From assembly GCA_012727555.1 (NCBI GenBank), contig JAAYGT010000174.1, positions 1 through 35,822 of the forward strand: a DNA stretch of 35,822 bases, written 5' to 3'. Below are positions 23,201 through 33,105 of this stretch, in pieces (within the stretch, counting starts at the first letter, position 1; each line of letters begins with the position of its first letter). The notes below the pieces were generated by a model. That model did not search any database and was not told where the DNA came from. It saw only the letters and a list, made by a program, of their open reading frames with translations. Origin of the DNA: Alcaligenaceae bacterium (lineage in GTDB: Bacteria > Pseudomonadota > Gammaproteobacteria > Burkholderiales > Burkholderiaceae_B). The position numbers were made by a program, and so were the translations under genes.

Positions 23201-24520
23201 TCAGTTGATGTGGTCGGCGTACAGGTCGTATTCGTCGGAATCCGTGACCTTCACCGTAATGAGATCGCCCGGTTTGAGCGGGTGTTCGCTGGTGACGAAG
23301 ACGTTGCCGTCGATTTCAGGGGCATCGGCGCTGGAGCGCCCGATGAAGCCGCCATCGTCTTCTTCATCGATCAGGACCTGCAGGGTACGCCCGACTTTCC
23401 CGGCCAGCCGGGCTTCGGAAATGGCCTGCTGGTGGGCCATGAAACGTTCCCAGCGTTCCTGTTTGACTTCGTCGGGTACGGGGTTGGCCAGTGCATTGGC
23501 GGGAGCCCCTTCGACGGGTGAGTACTGGAAGCAGCCCACGCGGTCGAGCTGGGCTTCGCTCATCCAGTCGAGCAGGTACTGGAAGTCTTCTTCGGTTTCA
23601 CCCGGAAAGCCCACGATGAAGGTGGACCGCAGGGTGAGGTCGGGACAGGTTTTGCGCCAGGCCTGAATACGGGCCAGCGTGCGGTCTTCGAAGGCCGGAC
23701 GTTTCATGGCCTTCAGAATGCGCGGGCTGGCGTGCTGGAACGGGATGTCGAGGTAAGGCAGCACCTTGCCTTCCGCCATGAGCGGGATGACCTCATCGAC
23801 ATGGGGGTAGGGATACACGTAGTGCAGGCGCGTCCAGACACCGAACTGGGCCAGGGCTTCACACAGTTGGGTCATGTGCGTTTTTACGGGGCGGCCATCC
23901 CAGAAGCCGGTACGGAACTTGACATCGACCCCATAGGCACTGGTGTCTTGAGAAATGACCAGCAGTTCCTTGACGCCCGCCTTGACCAGGCGCTCGGCTT
24001 CACCCAGCACATCGCCGATCGGGCGGCTGACCAGATCGCCGCGCATGGACGGAATGATGCAGAAGCTGCACCGGTGGTTGCAGCCTTCGGAGATTTTCAG
24101 GTAGGCGTAATGGCGCGGTGTGAGCTTGATGCCTTGCGGTGGTACCAGGTCGGTGAACGGGTCGTGGTTCTGGGCAGGCGGGGCGGCCTTGTGCACGGCA
24201 CGCACCACTTCTTCGTACTGTTGGGGGCCTGTAACGGCCAGGACCGACGGGTGCACCGAGCGGATCAGGGATTCTTCGACGCCCATGCAGCCGGTGACGA
24301 TGACCCGGCCGTTTTCTGCAATGGCTTCGCCGATGGCCTCAAGGGATTCGGCCTTGGCGCTGTCGATGAAGCCACAGGTGTTCACGACCACGACATCGGC
24401 GTTTTCGTAGGACGGTGAAATGGCATAGCCTTCGGTGCGCAACTGGGTGAGGATGCGCTCGGAATCAACCAGCGCTTTGGGGCAGCCCAGGCTTACAAAA
24501 CCGACTTTTGGGGAATTCAT
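23201..24520 (-). CDS. rimO: Ribosomal protein S12 methylthiotransferase RimO
   Basis: A 439-residue radical-SAM enzyme that methylthiolates an Asp of ribosomal protein S12. The N-terminal MTTase domain holds three cluster cysteines (Cys13 in [12 protein letters not shown], Cys49 and Cys78). The radical-SAM motif is CNHRCSFC (Cys147, Cys151, Cys154) followed by [17 protein letters not shown]-type C-terminal domain ([16 protein letters not shown], then [18 protein letters not shown]) matches RimO more than MiaB. The frame is open to 24574, but the start at 24520 ([12 protein letters not shown]) has a family-like N-terminus with GAGG upstream. Confidence 0.95.
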   Translation of the reverse strand: MNSPKVGFVSLGCPKALVDSERILTQLRTEGYAISPSYENADVVVVNTCGFIDSAKAESLEAIGEAIAENGRVIVTGCMGVEESLIRSVHPSVLAVTGPQQYEEVVRAVHKAAPPAQNHDPFTDLVPPQGIKLTPRHYAYLKISEGCNHRCSFCIIPSMRGDLVSRPIGDVLGEAERLVKAGVKELLVISQDTSAYGVDVKFRTGFWDGRPVKTHMTQLCEALAQFGVWTRLHYVYPYPHVDEVIPLMAEGKVLPYLDIPFQHASPRILKAMKRPAFEDRTLARIQAWRKTCPDLTLRSTFIVGFPGETEEDFQYLLDWMSEAQLDRVGCFQYSPVEGAPANALANPVPDEVKQERWERFMAHQQAISEARLAGKVGRTLQVLIDEEDDGGFIGRSSADAPEIDGNVFVTSEHPLKPGDLITVKVTDSDEYDLYADHIN

Positions 24521-24893
24521 GGGTAAAAAAACCTCGTGGGGCAAAAAGTGCCCGCATGCTTGACAAGGCTGCATTTTAATCGCCGTGGCCGCGCCTCGGG
24601 GTGGCTGGCAGTTTGGAGTGCGTGTTTACGTTGCTATGTTGTATTTGTGCATCAGAACCGTTTTTGAACTTGAATTGAACTGATTCCGAATGCCATCGAC
24701 TGCATTTCATCAAGGGTTTTTCCGGGTTTTCCCTTATTATTCACGATATCAGCGTGTCATTTTGTTCTGGTTTTATTTCGTTAGTCATTATTTTTGCAAC
24801 GTGTTCTGCCTGTTTGGTCTGGCGTCTGTCCGGGTCAGGCATGTTTTTAACCACATTCACCCTGAATCAAACAATAAGAGCGAGGAGTCCTTG
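24521..24893. other. A+T-rich intergenic region between rimO and chemoreceptor gene
   Basis: 373 nt without a convincing gene. It must contain the divergent promoters of rimO and the chemoreceptor. A small hairpin GGGCA/TGCCC (24538-24552) lies in the rimO leader. From about 24630 to 24880 the base composition is clearly richer in A+T than the surrounding genes. I found no sigma-28 box (TAAA-N15-GCCGATAA) that would tie the receptor to the flagellar regulon, and no strong sigma-70 pair. Confidence 0.5.
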
Positions 24894-26567
24894 ATGCTCA
24901 GTCGATTGAAGATCCGTACCCAGCTGATGCTGGGTTTTGTGTTCCTGATGGTTCTGACCGTTGTGTTGGCCGTGTTCGGCATCATTCGCGTTCATCAGGT
25001 CGAAAGCCTGCTGGGCACCATCAACGATGTCAATGCGGCCAAGCAGCGCCAGGCCATCAATTTTCGGGGTAGCGTTCATGATCGTGCCATTTCCGTGCGC
25101 GATATTGTCTTGTCGTCAAATGCCAGCCAGGTGGATCGTCATGTGCAGGATATTCAGACCCTGACCCAGGCCTATGCGCGTGCTGCCACGGCACTCGATG
25201 CCGTGTTCCGGGCCGACCCGGGGCTGACGTCGCGCGAACGCGAAATTCTGGCGACTATCCAGCGCATTGAAAGCCGCACGGTACCCATGATCAATCAGGT
25301 CATCGAGCTGCGCCGCAGCGGTCGCAATGCCGAGGCTGCGACGCTTCTTGAGCAGCAATTGTCACCGGCTTTCGTGGAGTGGCTGGCTGCGATCAACCAG
25401 ATGATTGACAGTCTGGAGTCGGTTAACCAGAGCCTGGGCGAAAAAGTGCGCGGCATCACGGCCAACTTCATGGCGGTGAAAGCGCTGCTCACTGGCCTGA
25501 TCATTTTGCTGGGACTGGCTGCTGCCTGGTTCATCACCCGGTCATTGCTGCAACAATTGGGCGGGGAATTGTCCTATGCAGCCCAGATCACCCGCAAGAT
25601 TGCCGACGGCGATCTTTCGATCGATATCCGTACGCAACCCGGCGATACCACCAGCCTGATTGCCACCATGAAAACCATGCGTGACAGTTTGTCCGACATT
25701 GTGCAGCAGGTGAATTACGGAACCCATGCCATTGAAACGGCTTCATCGCAGATTGCCGATGGCAATAAAGACCTGGCAGGCCGCACGGAAGCCCAGGCCG
25801 ATTCGCTGCAGGCGACCTCGGTCACCATGGCCCAGCTCACCGACACCGTCAAGCGCAATGCCGACAACGCCAGCCTGGCTAATACCCTGGCCCTGACGGC
25901 GTCCGATGTCGCTGTGAAAGGGGGCCAGGCGGTCGAGAAGGTGGTGCATACCATGGGTGGCATCAATGATTCATCGCGCAAGATTTCGGAAATCATCGGT
26001 GTGATCGATGGCATTGCCTTCCAGACCAACATTCTGGCGCTCAATGCTGCCGTCGAGGCGGCCCGTGCCGGTGAGCATGGCAAAGGCTTTGCCGTGGTGG
26101 CCTCTGAAGTGCGTACACTGGCACAGCGCTCCGCATCGGCCGCCAAGGAAATCAAAGGCTTGATCAGTGATTCCGTCGACAAAGTGGACGAGGGTGGCCA
26201 GCAAGTGGCTGATGCCGGTCGTACCATGCAGGAAATTGTCGACAGTGTGCGTCGCGTGACAGACATCATGACGGAAATCGCTCAGGCCAGCCACGAACAA
26301 ACCAATGGCATCGAGCAGATCAACCGGGTGATTGCCCAGATGGACGCCTCGACCCAGCAGAATGCGGAGCTGGTCGAGGAATCGGCCGCCGCCGCAGCAG
26401 CCATGCACGATCAGGCGGTTACCTTGAGCCATACGGTTGCCCGGTTTAAACTGCAGGGCAATGCATACGGTGCGGGTCACCTGATCGATATCGGCGGTTC
26501 CGGGTACGGAACCGCTCGTGTGCCCTTGGCTGCCGCCTCTTCCGCCCCACGACTGGAACACTCTTGA
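24894..26567 (+). CDS. Methyl-accepting chemotaxis protein
   Basis: A 557-residue transmembrane chemoreceptor. TM1 is at about residues 11-30 ([20 protein letters not shown]), followed by a periplasmic four-helix-bundle sensor domain of roughly 150 residues, TM2 ([19 protein letters not shown]), a HAMP domain ([26 protein letters not shown] region) and the long signalling coiled coil with the hairpin tip [20 protein letters not shown] spread over 370-400 and [17 protein letters not shown]. No C-terminal CheR-binding pentapeptide is seen. The start at 24894 is supported by GAGGAG 6 nt upstream; an open frame back to 24690 is discounted. The stop overlaps the rsmB TTG start by 4 nt. Ligand unknown. 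Confidence 0.95.
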   Translation: MLSRLKIRTQLMLGFVFLMVLTVVLAVFGIIRVHQVESLLGTINDVNAAKQRQAINFRGSVHDRAISVRDIVLSSNASQVDRHVQDIQTLTQAYARAATALDAVFRADPGLTSREREILATIQRIESRTVPMINQVIELRRSGRNAEAATLLEQQLSPAFVEWLAAINQMIDSLESVNQSLGEKVRGITANFMAVKALLTGLIILLGLAAAWFITRSLLQQLGGELSYAAQITRKIADGDLSIDIRTQPGDTTSLIATMKTMRDSLSDIVQQVNYGTHAIETASSQIADGNKDLAGRTEAQADSLQATSVTMAQLTDTVKRNADNASLANTLALTASDVAVKGGQAVEKVVHTMGGINDSSRKISEIIGVIDGIAFQTNILALNAAVEAARAGEHGKGFAVVASEVRTLAQRSASAAKEIKGLISDSVDKVDEGGQQVADAGRTMQEIVDSVRRVTDIMTEIAQASHEQTNGIEQINRVIAQMDASTQQNAELVEESAAAAAAMHDQAVTLSHTVARFKLQGNAYGAGHLIDIGGSGYGTARVPLAAASSAPRLEHS

Positions 26568-27952
26568 AACGTCACGCCCCTGCTGCTCCGGCCCTCGCGC
26601 CCGCGCTGTCCAAATGCCTCCTGACCAGCGCCCAGGCCGTGCTGGATGTCCTGCAGGGGCGTTCTTTGTCGGATGCGCTGGCAACGGTGCCGGGCCCGTT
26701 GCGTGCACCAGTTCAAGCCATCAGTTTTCATGCCATGCGCCGGTTGGGGCTGGTGTGTGCCGTGCGAAACTGCCTTGTGCCGCGCACGCCGCCCAAGCCC
26801 TTGCTCGATACATTGTTGCTGGTGTCGCTGGCTGTGCTTGATGCCGCACTTTACAGCGAGCAGGCCGCGGCAGATCCTTCCCTGACGCCTTTGCATCCCT
26901 CCGTGCCGGTGTACGCCGTGCACACGGTGGTTGATCAGGCCGTGCGTGCGGCTTCGCGCGATGGTCTCGTGCCCTGGAAGGGCCTGGTCAATGCCTGTCT
27001 CAGGCGTTTTGTGCGCGAGCACGCCACCTTGCTGCCCCAGGTCCTCAAGCAACCCGAGGCCCTTTACAATTTCCCTGACTGGTGGATCCGTCAGGTTCGT
27101 CAGGCCTACCCCCATCAGTGGCAGGCCGTACTCCAGGCATCCAACCTGCCCGGCCCCATGGTGCTGCGCGTGAATCGTCGTCGTACCACCTTGCCGGCGC
27201 TGCTGGCCGCGTTTTCCGGTCAAGGCATTCAGGTGACGGTCGCCGGTGGTGATGCGCTGGTGCTTCAGTCGCCCCGGCCCGTGCACGATCTTCCCGGGTT
27301 CAGTGAAGGGTGGTGGTCTGTTCAAGATCTTGCCGCCCAGCAGGCCGCCCTGTTGTTGCCCGTGCACGATGGCCAGCGTGTGCTCGACGCCTGCGCCGCA
27401 CCCGGTGGCAAAACGGCGCACTTGCTTGAACGGCATGCCCTGGAACTGATCGCCCTTGATTCCGATCCGGTCCGGCTTGGTCGCGTGGCGGAAAACCTTG
27501 AGCGTCTGGGTTTGTCGGGCCCAACGGTGCAATTGACATGCGCCGATGCAGCGCGCCTCGGCGATTGGTGGGATGGTCGCCCTTTCGATGCCATTCTGGC
27601 CGATGTCCCGTGTACCGCCTCGGGGGTTGTGCGACGCCATCCCGACATCCGCTGGTTACGCCGTGAATCTGACATTGCACAAACAGCGGCGTTGCAGCGC
27701 AACCTCATCGACGCGCTGTGGAAAACCCTCAGGCCAGGCGGGCATCTGTTGTATGCCACCTGTTCCATTTTTCCCCAGGAATGCGAATTGCAGGCGCAGG
27801 CGTTTGTCCAGCGCCACCCCGATGCACAGCGGCTGCAGGCACCGGGTCAATTGTTGCCTTTGTCGTTGCCGGGGGCGTCCACCCTTGCCACTGACGGCTT
27901 TTTTTACGCCCTGTTTGTCAAGGCGCCCGAAGTCGTTGACAATTGCGCTTGA
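26564..27952 (+). CDS. rsmB: 16S rRNA (cytosine-967-C5)-methyltransferase RsmB
   Basis: A 462-residue enzyme that methylates C967 of 16S rRNA. The N-terminal NusB-like RNA-binding domain occupies about residues 10-150; the SAM-dependent methyltransferase domain has motif [16 protein letters not shown], the motif IV Cys350 in DVPCTASG, and catalytic Cys400 in [10 protein letters not shown]. The frame begins at TTG 26564, which overlaps the chemoreceptor stop (TTGA), so translation may be coupled to the receptor gene. In related genomes rsmB usually follows fmt; here a block with rimO and the receptor separates them. The C-terminus is normal. Confidence 0.93.
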   Translation: MKRHAPAAPALAPALSKCLLTSAQAVLDVLQGRSLSDALATVPGPLRAPVQAISFHAMRRLGLVCAVRNCLVPRTPPKPLLDTLLLVSLAVLDAALYSEQAAADPSLTPLHPSVPVYAVHTVVDQAVRAASRDGLVPWKGLVNACLRRFVREHATLLPQVLKQPEALYNFPDWWIRQVRQAYPHQWQAVLQASNLPGPMVLRVNRRRTTLPALLAAFSGQGIQVTVAGGDALVLQSPRPVHDLPGFSEGWWSVQDLAAQQAALLLPVHDGQRVLDACAAPGGKTAHLLERHALELIALDSDPVRLGRVAENLERLGLSGPTVQLTCADAARLGDWWDGRPFDAILADVPCTASGVVRRHPDIRWLRRESDIAQTAALQRNLIDALWKTLRPGGHLLYATCSIFPQECELQAQAFVQRHPDAQRLQAPGQLLPLSLPGASTLATDGFFYALFVKAPEVVDNCA

Positions 27953-27971
27953 TTCGAATTTCACCTGTTGA

Positions 27972-28655
27972 GTGCGGCGGATACGCTGCTGCGCCGGGTG
28001 TTTACAGCTCATGGTGCCTCACGTTCAAGCAATCGTTCTGATTCTGTTCTTCGTCGCGACGCTGTCGTGGGGGTCCATTGCGGCCCACGCGGGTGGGTCG
28101 CCAGAGGTCCCCGCGCCCGCCCAAACATCGGTAGCAGCCGACCTGCCAACGCGTGGCGACCAGGTGGTTCGCATTGAGCCTTATGTCCGTGAAGGGCAGT
28201 TGTACATTGACGCCGACAGCCAGATCGAACTGACCAGCGAGTTGCGCAATGCGGCCGAGAAAGGGGTGCCTCTCTACTTCACGGCCGATCTTGTGGTGGT
28301 ATCGAAACGCTGGTGGTGGTTTGACAAGGAAGTTGTGAACCAGCAGCAAACCTGGCGTGTTGTGTACAACGCCCTGACACGGCAGTGGCGTGTCGGCTCG
28401 GGTGAGCTTTCCCTGCCCGAATCTTCCCTGAACGATGCCATGGCCCCCATTCGCAACATTCGCGGCTGGGCGGTGGCTGACCGTGCGTTCTTCGAGCCGG
28501 ACACCCCCTATGAAGGCCGCCTTCGGGTGCGCCTTGACTCTTCCCTTCTGGCCCGGCCGTTTCAGGTCAATGCCCTGAACAGTGCGGCCTGGTCCGTGAC
28601 GACACCATGGAAAAATTTCACATTCTCGATCTCCCCGGGCGCGCCGTCACAATGA
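27972..28655 (+). CDS. DUF4390 exported protein
   Basis: A 227-residue protein from a GTG start (or 214 residues from ATG 28011; neither has a clear ribosome site). A signal peptide or N-terminal anchor is visible (QAIVLILFFVATLSWGSIAAHA). The remainder is a beta-rich domain with QLYIDADSQIELTSELRNA, VPLYFTADLVVV, RWWWFDKEVV and WRVVYNALTRQWRVG. I assign it to DUF4390, which in betaproteobacteria regularly sits just before ntrY. Function unknown; a periplasmic role near the NtrY sensor is a reasonable guess. The earlier start is listed because it gives a positively charged n-region. Its stop overlaps the ntrY ATG. Confidence 0.8.
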   Translation: MRRIRCCAGCLQLMVPHVQAIVLILFFVATLSWGSIAAHAGGSPEVPAPAQTSVAADLPTRGDQVVRIEPYVREGQLYIDADSQIELTSELRNAAEKGVPLYFTADLVVVSKRWWWFDKEVVNQQQTWRVVYNALTRQWRVGSGELSLPESSLNDAMAPIRNIRGWAVADRAFFEPDTPYEGRLRVRLDSSLLARPFQVNALNSAAWSVTTPWKNFTFSISPGAPSQ

Positions 28656-30991
28656 TACGTTGGGGTTTGCGTATTGCCCTTGGCATCGCGGCGCTGGGGG
28701 CGCTGGCTTTGCTGGGCCTTCTGGTGTGGTCAACCGGCAATGCATCGCGTTATGCACAGCAGTACGACCTGCTGCTGTGGCTCAATACGCTTGTTGCCGT
28801 TATTTTGATGGGCTGGGTCTGTGCCCTGGCCCTGAGGCTGGTACGCCAGATTCGCCGGCGTCAGTTCGGCGCCCGCCTGACGGCCCGCTTCGCCCTGTAT
28901 TTTGCGCTGATTGGTGTGTTGCCTGGTACGCTCATCTATCTGTTGTCCGTCCAGTTCATGACGCGTTCGATCGAATCCTGGTTCAACGTGCGCGTTGACA
29001 GTGCCCTTGAGGCCGGGTTGAACCTGGGTCGAGCAGCCCTGGATGCCCAGTTGGCCGACCTGAATGTACGCGCCAAAATCATGGCCACCAGCCTGTCGAC
29101 CGCTACGGATCCGGAAATGGCCTTGCTGATTTCCGGTCTGCGGGAAGCCAGTGGTGCTGCCGAGGCGCTGGTGTTTACCGGCAATAACCGTATCGTGGCG
29201 TTTTCGTCGTCCGAGTACGGCACGTTGCTGCCCGATTTGCCGCCGTCCAGTGTGTTGGGGCAGTTGCGTGTGTCGCGAGCGTATTCGGCGGCCGAGCTTG
29301 ACGAAACGCTGGGGCCTGTGGAAAAGCGTGGCGCCATGAAGACCGGCTTGCACCTGCGGGTCGTTGTGCCCGTCATTGCCCTGGATCGTTTGTCGGCCAC
29401 ACTGGGCGGTGCGGTTAATGAAACGCGCTGGCTGCAGCTGATCGAGCCTGTGCCCGAACAAATTGCGCGTAATGCCAACCAGGTGCAACAAGGTTTTCGT
29501 GATTACCAGGAGCTTGCCTTGTCGCGTCAGGGTTTGCGCAATCTGTACGGTATCACGCTGACACTGGCCATGATTCTGGCCGTGTTTGCCGCCGTGGTGG
29601 TCGCCCTGGCGGTTTCGCGCCGTCTGGTCCGGCCTTTGCTGACACTGGCGGCAGGTACCCAGGCTGTGGGCGTGGGCGATTACCGTCCCTTGCCCGAGCC
29701 CCCTGAAAAAGACGAAGTGGGCCAGTTGACCCGTTCGTTCAATGCCATGACGCGCCAGCTCGACGAGGCCCGGCGCATGGTTGAAAACAACCGTCAGCAA
29801 CTGCAGCGTTCGAATGTGTACCTGGAGTCCGTACTGAGCAACTTGTCGTCGGGTGTGCTGGTTTTTGATCAGTCGTTCAGGCTGACCATGTTCAACCAGG
29901 GTGCTCAAAGCATTCTGCACGCCGACCTGCGGGCGGCGACCGGCCGGCCGCTTGAAACGGTCGAGGGGGCATTCGATTTTTCACGTCTGATCCGCCAGGC
30001 GTTTTCCGCGCATGCTGCGGTGGGTTCGGAAAAACTGTTCTGGCAGCAGCAGTTCGAGCTCGAGCTGGAAGATGCCGTTGATAATGAACGCAAAAAGCAT
30101 GTGGTGACCTTGCTCGCGCGCGGCACTGAACTGAGAGTGGATGGCGACAACGGCTATCTGGTGGTATTCGATGACATCAGTGAAGTGATCTCGGCCAATC
30201 GCACGGTGGCCTGGGGCGAAGTGGCACGACGCCTGGCGCATGAAATCAAGAACCCGCTTACGCCCATTCAATTGTCGGCCGAGCGCCTGGCCATGAAACT
30301 GGCCGATCGCCTCAACGAACAGGATGCCGCCATGCTGCAGCGGTCCACCTCGACCATCGTCAATCAGGTGGCCTCGTTGAAGCAGATGGTCGATGACTTC
30401 CGTGAATACGCCCGCACACCGCCCGCCCAGATGCAGCCTATTGATCTGAATGCCCTGATTGCCGATGTTCTGGTACTGTACGGCTGGGATCCTGTAGCGG
30501 GTTCGGTGCGTAACGATGGCAACAGCGTGCGCATTCAGGCTGACTTCCAGGCCGGTCTGCCGGATATCGAAGGCGATACAACCCAGCTTCGCCAGGTGAT
30601 TCATAATTTGCTGGCCAATGCGCGCGATGCGGCCACCCAGGGTCAGGCGCTTGATCAGGCCTGCATTTCTGTGCAGACTAAACACATGCCTGAACAGGCG
30701 GGTGATCCCTTGTCGCGCCCGGCCGTGCGGCTTACGGTGTCCGATAACGGGCCCGGTTTTTCCCCGCAGGTTCTGGCGCGTGTGTTCGAACCTTATGTAA
30801 CCACCAAGGCCAGCGGAACAGGGCTGGGTCTTGCTATAGTAAAAAAGATTGTTGAAGAGCACGGCGGTCGTATCGACATTGCCAACCAACGCGAGGGTGG
30901 GGCACGAATTTCCATCCTGCTGACACGGCTTGCCGGCTCCGTTCCGCTGGACGCCGGCGGTCAACAAAACGATAATGCCAAAAAAAGGTAG
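28652..30991 (+). CDS. ntrY: NtrY-like membrane sensor histidine kinase
   Basis: A 779-residue kinase. Its N-terminus has three hydrophobic segments (about 5-25, 43-65 and 83-105), a periplasmic region of about 180 residues, another helix (TLAMILAVFAAVVVALAVS), a HAMP domain (RPLLTLAAGTQAVGVGDYRPLP), a PAS-like domain (LESVLSNLSSGVLVFDQ), and a HisKA/HATPase core with LAHEIKNPLTPIQLS (phospho-acceptor His530), the N box NLLANARDAA, the G1 box SDNGPGF and GTGLGLAIVKKIVEEHGG. The domain order is that of NtrY, linked to nitrogen or redox signalling. The ATG at 28652 overlaps the DUF4390 stop (ATGA); an in-frame ATG at 28607 is less likely. Confidence 0.93.
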   Translation: MIRWGLRIALGIAALGALALLGLLVWSTGNASRYAQQYDLLLWLNTLVAVILMGWVCALALRLVRQIRRRQFGARLTARFALYFALIGVLPGTLIYLLSVQFMTRSIESWFNVRVDSALEAGLNLGRAALDAQLADLNVRAKIMATSLSTATDPEMALLISGLREASGAAEALVFTGNNRIVAFSSSEYGTLLPDLPPSSVLGQLRVSRAYSAAELDETLGPVEKRGAMKTGLHLRVVVPVIALDRLSATLGGAVNETRWLQLIEPVPEQIARNANQVQQGFRDYQELALSRQGLRNLYGITLTLAMILAVFAAVVVALAVSRRLVRPLLTLAAGTQAVGVGDYRPLPEPPEKDEVGQLTRSFNAMTRQLDEARRMVENNRQQLQRSNVYLESVLSNLSSGVLVFDQSFRLTMFNQGAQSILHADLRAATGRPLETVEGAFDFSRLIRQAFSAHAAVGSEKLFWQQQFELELEDAVDNERKKHVVTLLARGTELRVDGDNGYLVVFDDISEVISANRTVAWGEVARRLAHEIKNPLTPIQLSAERLAMKLADRLNEQDAAMLQRSTSTIVNQVASLKQMVDDFREYARTPPAQMQPIDLNALIADVLVLYGWDPVAGSVRNDGNSVRIQADFQAGLPDIEGDTTQLRQVIHNLLANARDAATQGQALDQACISVQTKHMPEQAGDPLSRPAVRLTVSDNGPGFSPQVLARVFEPYVTTKASGTGLGLAIVKKIVEEHGGRIDIANQREGGARISILLTRLAGSVPLDAGGQQNDNAKKR

Positions 30992-31001
30992 GTGACGCTT
31001 T

Positions 31002-31733
31002 ATGGCCAGAATACTGGTTGTTGACGACGAAATCGGTATCCGCGAATTATTGTCGGAAATTCTGTACGACGAAGGGCATACCGTTGAACTCGCTGAAAAC
31101 GCTGCCCAGGCCCGGGCGGCCCGACTACGCTCGCGTCCCGATCTCGTTCTGCTCGATATCTGGATGCCTGACACCGACGGCGTCAGCCTTTTGAAAGAAT
31201 GGGGCTCGCAGGGTCTGCTCGATATGCCCGTCATCATGATGAGCGGCCACGCCACGGTCGATACCGCCGTCGAGGCCACACGAATCGGCGCGATCGATTT
31301 CCTTGAAAAACCCATCACGCTCCAGAAGCTCCTGAAATCGATTGCTGCGGGCCTGGCACGGCCTGTGGTCACGCCTGCCATGGCTGCAGCCGCCCGGCTG
31401 CCCGAGCGCCGTCCAGGGGCAGCCGCGCCGGCGGCTCCTGTGTCAGGCGTACCGGGTCCGGCTGTTGCCGTGCCCCAGGCGGGTGTTTTGGCCGGCGTGG
31501 CGGCGGTCGATATCCCTGATACCAACCCGTCATTGCTGGGTGGGATCTCACTCGATCAGCCGTTGCGCGAAGCGCGCGATGAATTCGAGCGTATCTATTT
31601 CGAATACCATCTGGTCCGTGAAAACCACAGCATGACCCGCGTTTCTGAAAAGACCGGTCTTGAGCGTACTCACTTGTACCGCAAGCTCAAGCAGCTGGGC
31701 ATCGATTCCTCGCGCAAGAAAAACGCATCCTGA
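31002..31733 (+). CDS. ntrX: NtrX-like response regulator without AAA+ domain
   Basis: A 243-residue regulator, partner of the preceding kinase. The receiver domain (1-115) has DDE at 8-10, the phospho-acceptor Asp52 in LLDIWMPDTDG, a MSGHAT loop and the EKP lysine. A Pro/Ala/Val-rich linker (about 123-175) replaces the sigma-54-activating AAA+ ATPase of classical NtrX. The C-terminus (about 185-238) is a Fis-type helix-turn-helix with MTRVSEKTGLERTHLYRKLKQLGI. It can therefore bind DNA but should not open sigma-54 promoters. It starts 10 nt after ntrY. Confidence 0.9.
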   Translation: MARILVVDDEIGIRELLSEILYDEGHTVELAENAAQARAARLRSRPDLVLLDIWMPDTDGVSLLKEWGSQGLLDMPVIMMSGHATVDTAVEATRIGAIDFLEKPITLQKLLKSIAAGLARPVVTPAMAAAARLPERRPGAAAPAAPVSGVPGPAVAVPQAGVLAGVAAVDIPDTNPSLLGGISLDQPLREARDEFERIYFEYHLVRENHSMTRVSEKTGLERTHLYRKLKQLGIDSSRKKNAS

Positions 31734-31766
31734 TTCACCTTTAAAAAAATTATCACCGGAGACACC

Positions 31767-32888
31767 GTGTCAAAGTTGTTCGATTCCTTCCAGATGCGGG
31801 GGCTCAGCCTGCCCAATCGCATCGTCATTGCCCCCATGTGCCAATACTCTGCCGTCAACGGCAATGCCACCGACTGGCACATGGCCTTGTTCAATACGCT
31901 GGCCCTCAGCGGTGCCGGCCTGTATTGCATCGAGGCCACCGCCGTCAGCCCCGAGGGGCGCATCACACCGGGATGCCTGGGCTTGTGGAGCGATGAAAAC
32001 GAAGAAGCATTGGCACGCGTGCTGCGCGTGGTACGCGCCGTATCCACCATTCCCATGGCCATTCAGCTGGGTCATGCCGGTCGCAAAGGTTCAAGCCAGC
32101 CGCCCTGGCAAGGCGGTCAACTGATTCTTCCTGATCAACACGGAGGGTGGTGGCCCGAAGGGCCCTCGGCCGAACCGCACAAACCCGACGAGCCCGCGCC
32201 GCGCGAACTGACGCTGGCCGATCTCGACACCCTCACCAACCGGTTCGTCCAGGCCGCCGAGCGTGCTGTGCGGCTGGGGTTCGATGCCATCGAGGTCCAT
32301 GCGGCTCATGGCTACCTGTTGCATCAGTTTCTTTCCCCGATAGCCAACAAGCGTGTCGATCAGTTTGGGGGCACTCTTGAAAATCGCATGCGCTTTCCCC
32401 TGCAGGTGTTCAATGCGGTGCGTCGTGCGGTACCCGATCACATACCGGTCGGCATTCGCGTCTCGGCCACTGACTGGGTCGACGATGAACCTTCCTGGAC
32501 ACTCGAACAAACCATCGCGTTCGGGCACGCCATCAAGCAGGCGGGGGGCGACTGGATCGACGTTTCAAGTGCCGGCGTATCGCCGCGCCAACGCATTGCC
32601 GTCGGGCAGGGGTATCAGGTGCCTTTTGCCCAGGCCATCAAGGAGCAGGTTGGCTTGCCCACCATGGCTGTTGGCCTTATTACAGAACCGGCCCAGGCCC
32701 AGGCCATCATTGCCCAGGGTCAGGCCGACATGGTCGCCCTTGCACGAGGCATGTTGTACAACCCGCGTTGGGTCTGGCATGCCGCCGCCGAACTGGGTGA
32801 ACAGGTCGATGCTCCTGTGCAGTTCTGGCGAGCCTTGCCTGCCGGCAAAAACGCCGTGTTCAGGAATGCCACGTTCGGGGCACGCTGA
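31767..32888 (+). CDS. NADPH:flavin oxidoreductase, YqjM/OYE family
   Basis: A 373-residue FMN-dependent ene-reductase of the old yellow enzyme family, YqjM-like subclass. It shows APMCQYSA with Cys25 (the redox-tuning Cys of YqjM), AIQLGHAGRKGSS, the substrate-binding pair His178/His181 with Tyr183 in VHAAHGYLLHQFLSP, NKRVDQFGG, and FMN-phosphate loops near GLITEP and ALARGMLYNPRW. Such enzymes reduce activated C=C bonds of enones or nitroaromatics; the physiological substrate is unknown. The start is GTG at 31767 with GGAG 5 nt upstream. It follows ntrX after 33 nt and may be co-transcribed. Confidence 0.92.
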   Translation: MSKLFDSFQMRGLSLPNRIVIAPMCQYSAVNGNATDWHMALFNTLALSGAGLYCIEATAVSPEGRITPGCLGLWSDENEEALARVLRVVRAVSTIPMAIQLGHAGRKGSSQPPWQGGQLILPDQHGGWWPEGPSAEPHKPDEPAPRELTLADLDTLTNRFVQAAERAVRLGFDAIEVHAAHGYLLHQFLSPIANKRVDQFGGTLENRMRFPLQVFNAVRRAVPDHIPVGIRVSATDWVDDEPSWTLEQTIAFGHAIKQAGGDWIDVSSAGVSPRQRIAVGQGYQVPFAQAIKEQVGLPTMAVGLITEPAQAQAIIAQGQADMVALARGMLYNPRWVWHAAAELGEQVDAPVQFWRALPAGKNAVFRNATFGAR

Positions 32889-32924
32889 CTCCATCTTGCC
32901 GCTGTAAAAATACGCCCTTGTTGT

Positions 32925-32980
32925 GGCCTGGTCGGTACAAAAATGCCAACCAGGCCTTTGCTTTGCCCGGTTTGCCGGGC
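32925..32980 (+). terminator. Tandem hairpins between convergent genes
   Basis: GGCCTGGT (32925-32932) pairs with ACCAGGCC (32949-32956), and just after it GCCCGG (32965-32970) pairs with CCGGGC (32975-32980), extended by flanking TT/AA. They lie in the 217-nt gap between the convergent oxidoreductase and methyltransferase genes. T-runs are short, so termination efficiency is uncertain. Confidence 0.5.
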
Positions 32981-33105
32981 AAGCCAGGTTTCCACGTAAA
33001 CAAGGTTCTCGAGTGCGTCGGATGCAACGGGTGTGTGTCAGATACAACGGACAGGCTCGGTTCGGACAGACAGGCCGGTGTGTGCCTTGCCTGCGTGGCG
33101 TTTTT

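Noticed and set aside
24690-24893. N-terminal extension of the chemoreceptor to 24690
   Set aside because: The added 68 residues come from A+T-rich intergenic DNA. The start at 24894 has a good GAGGAG site and places the first membrane helix as usual.
26477-31525. Very long minus-strand open frames opposite rsmB, ntrY and ntrX
   Set aside because: They lie exactly antisense to well-supported genes, are rich in the residues expected from reversed G+C-rich codons (Arg, His, Gln, Gly), and show no recognisable domain.
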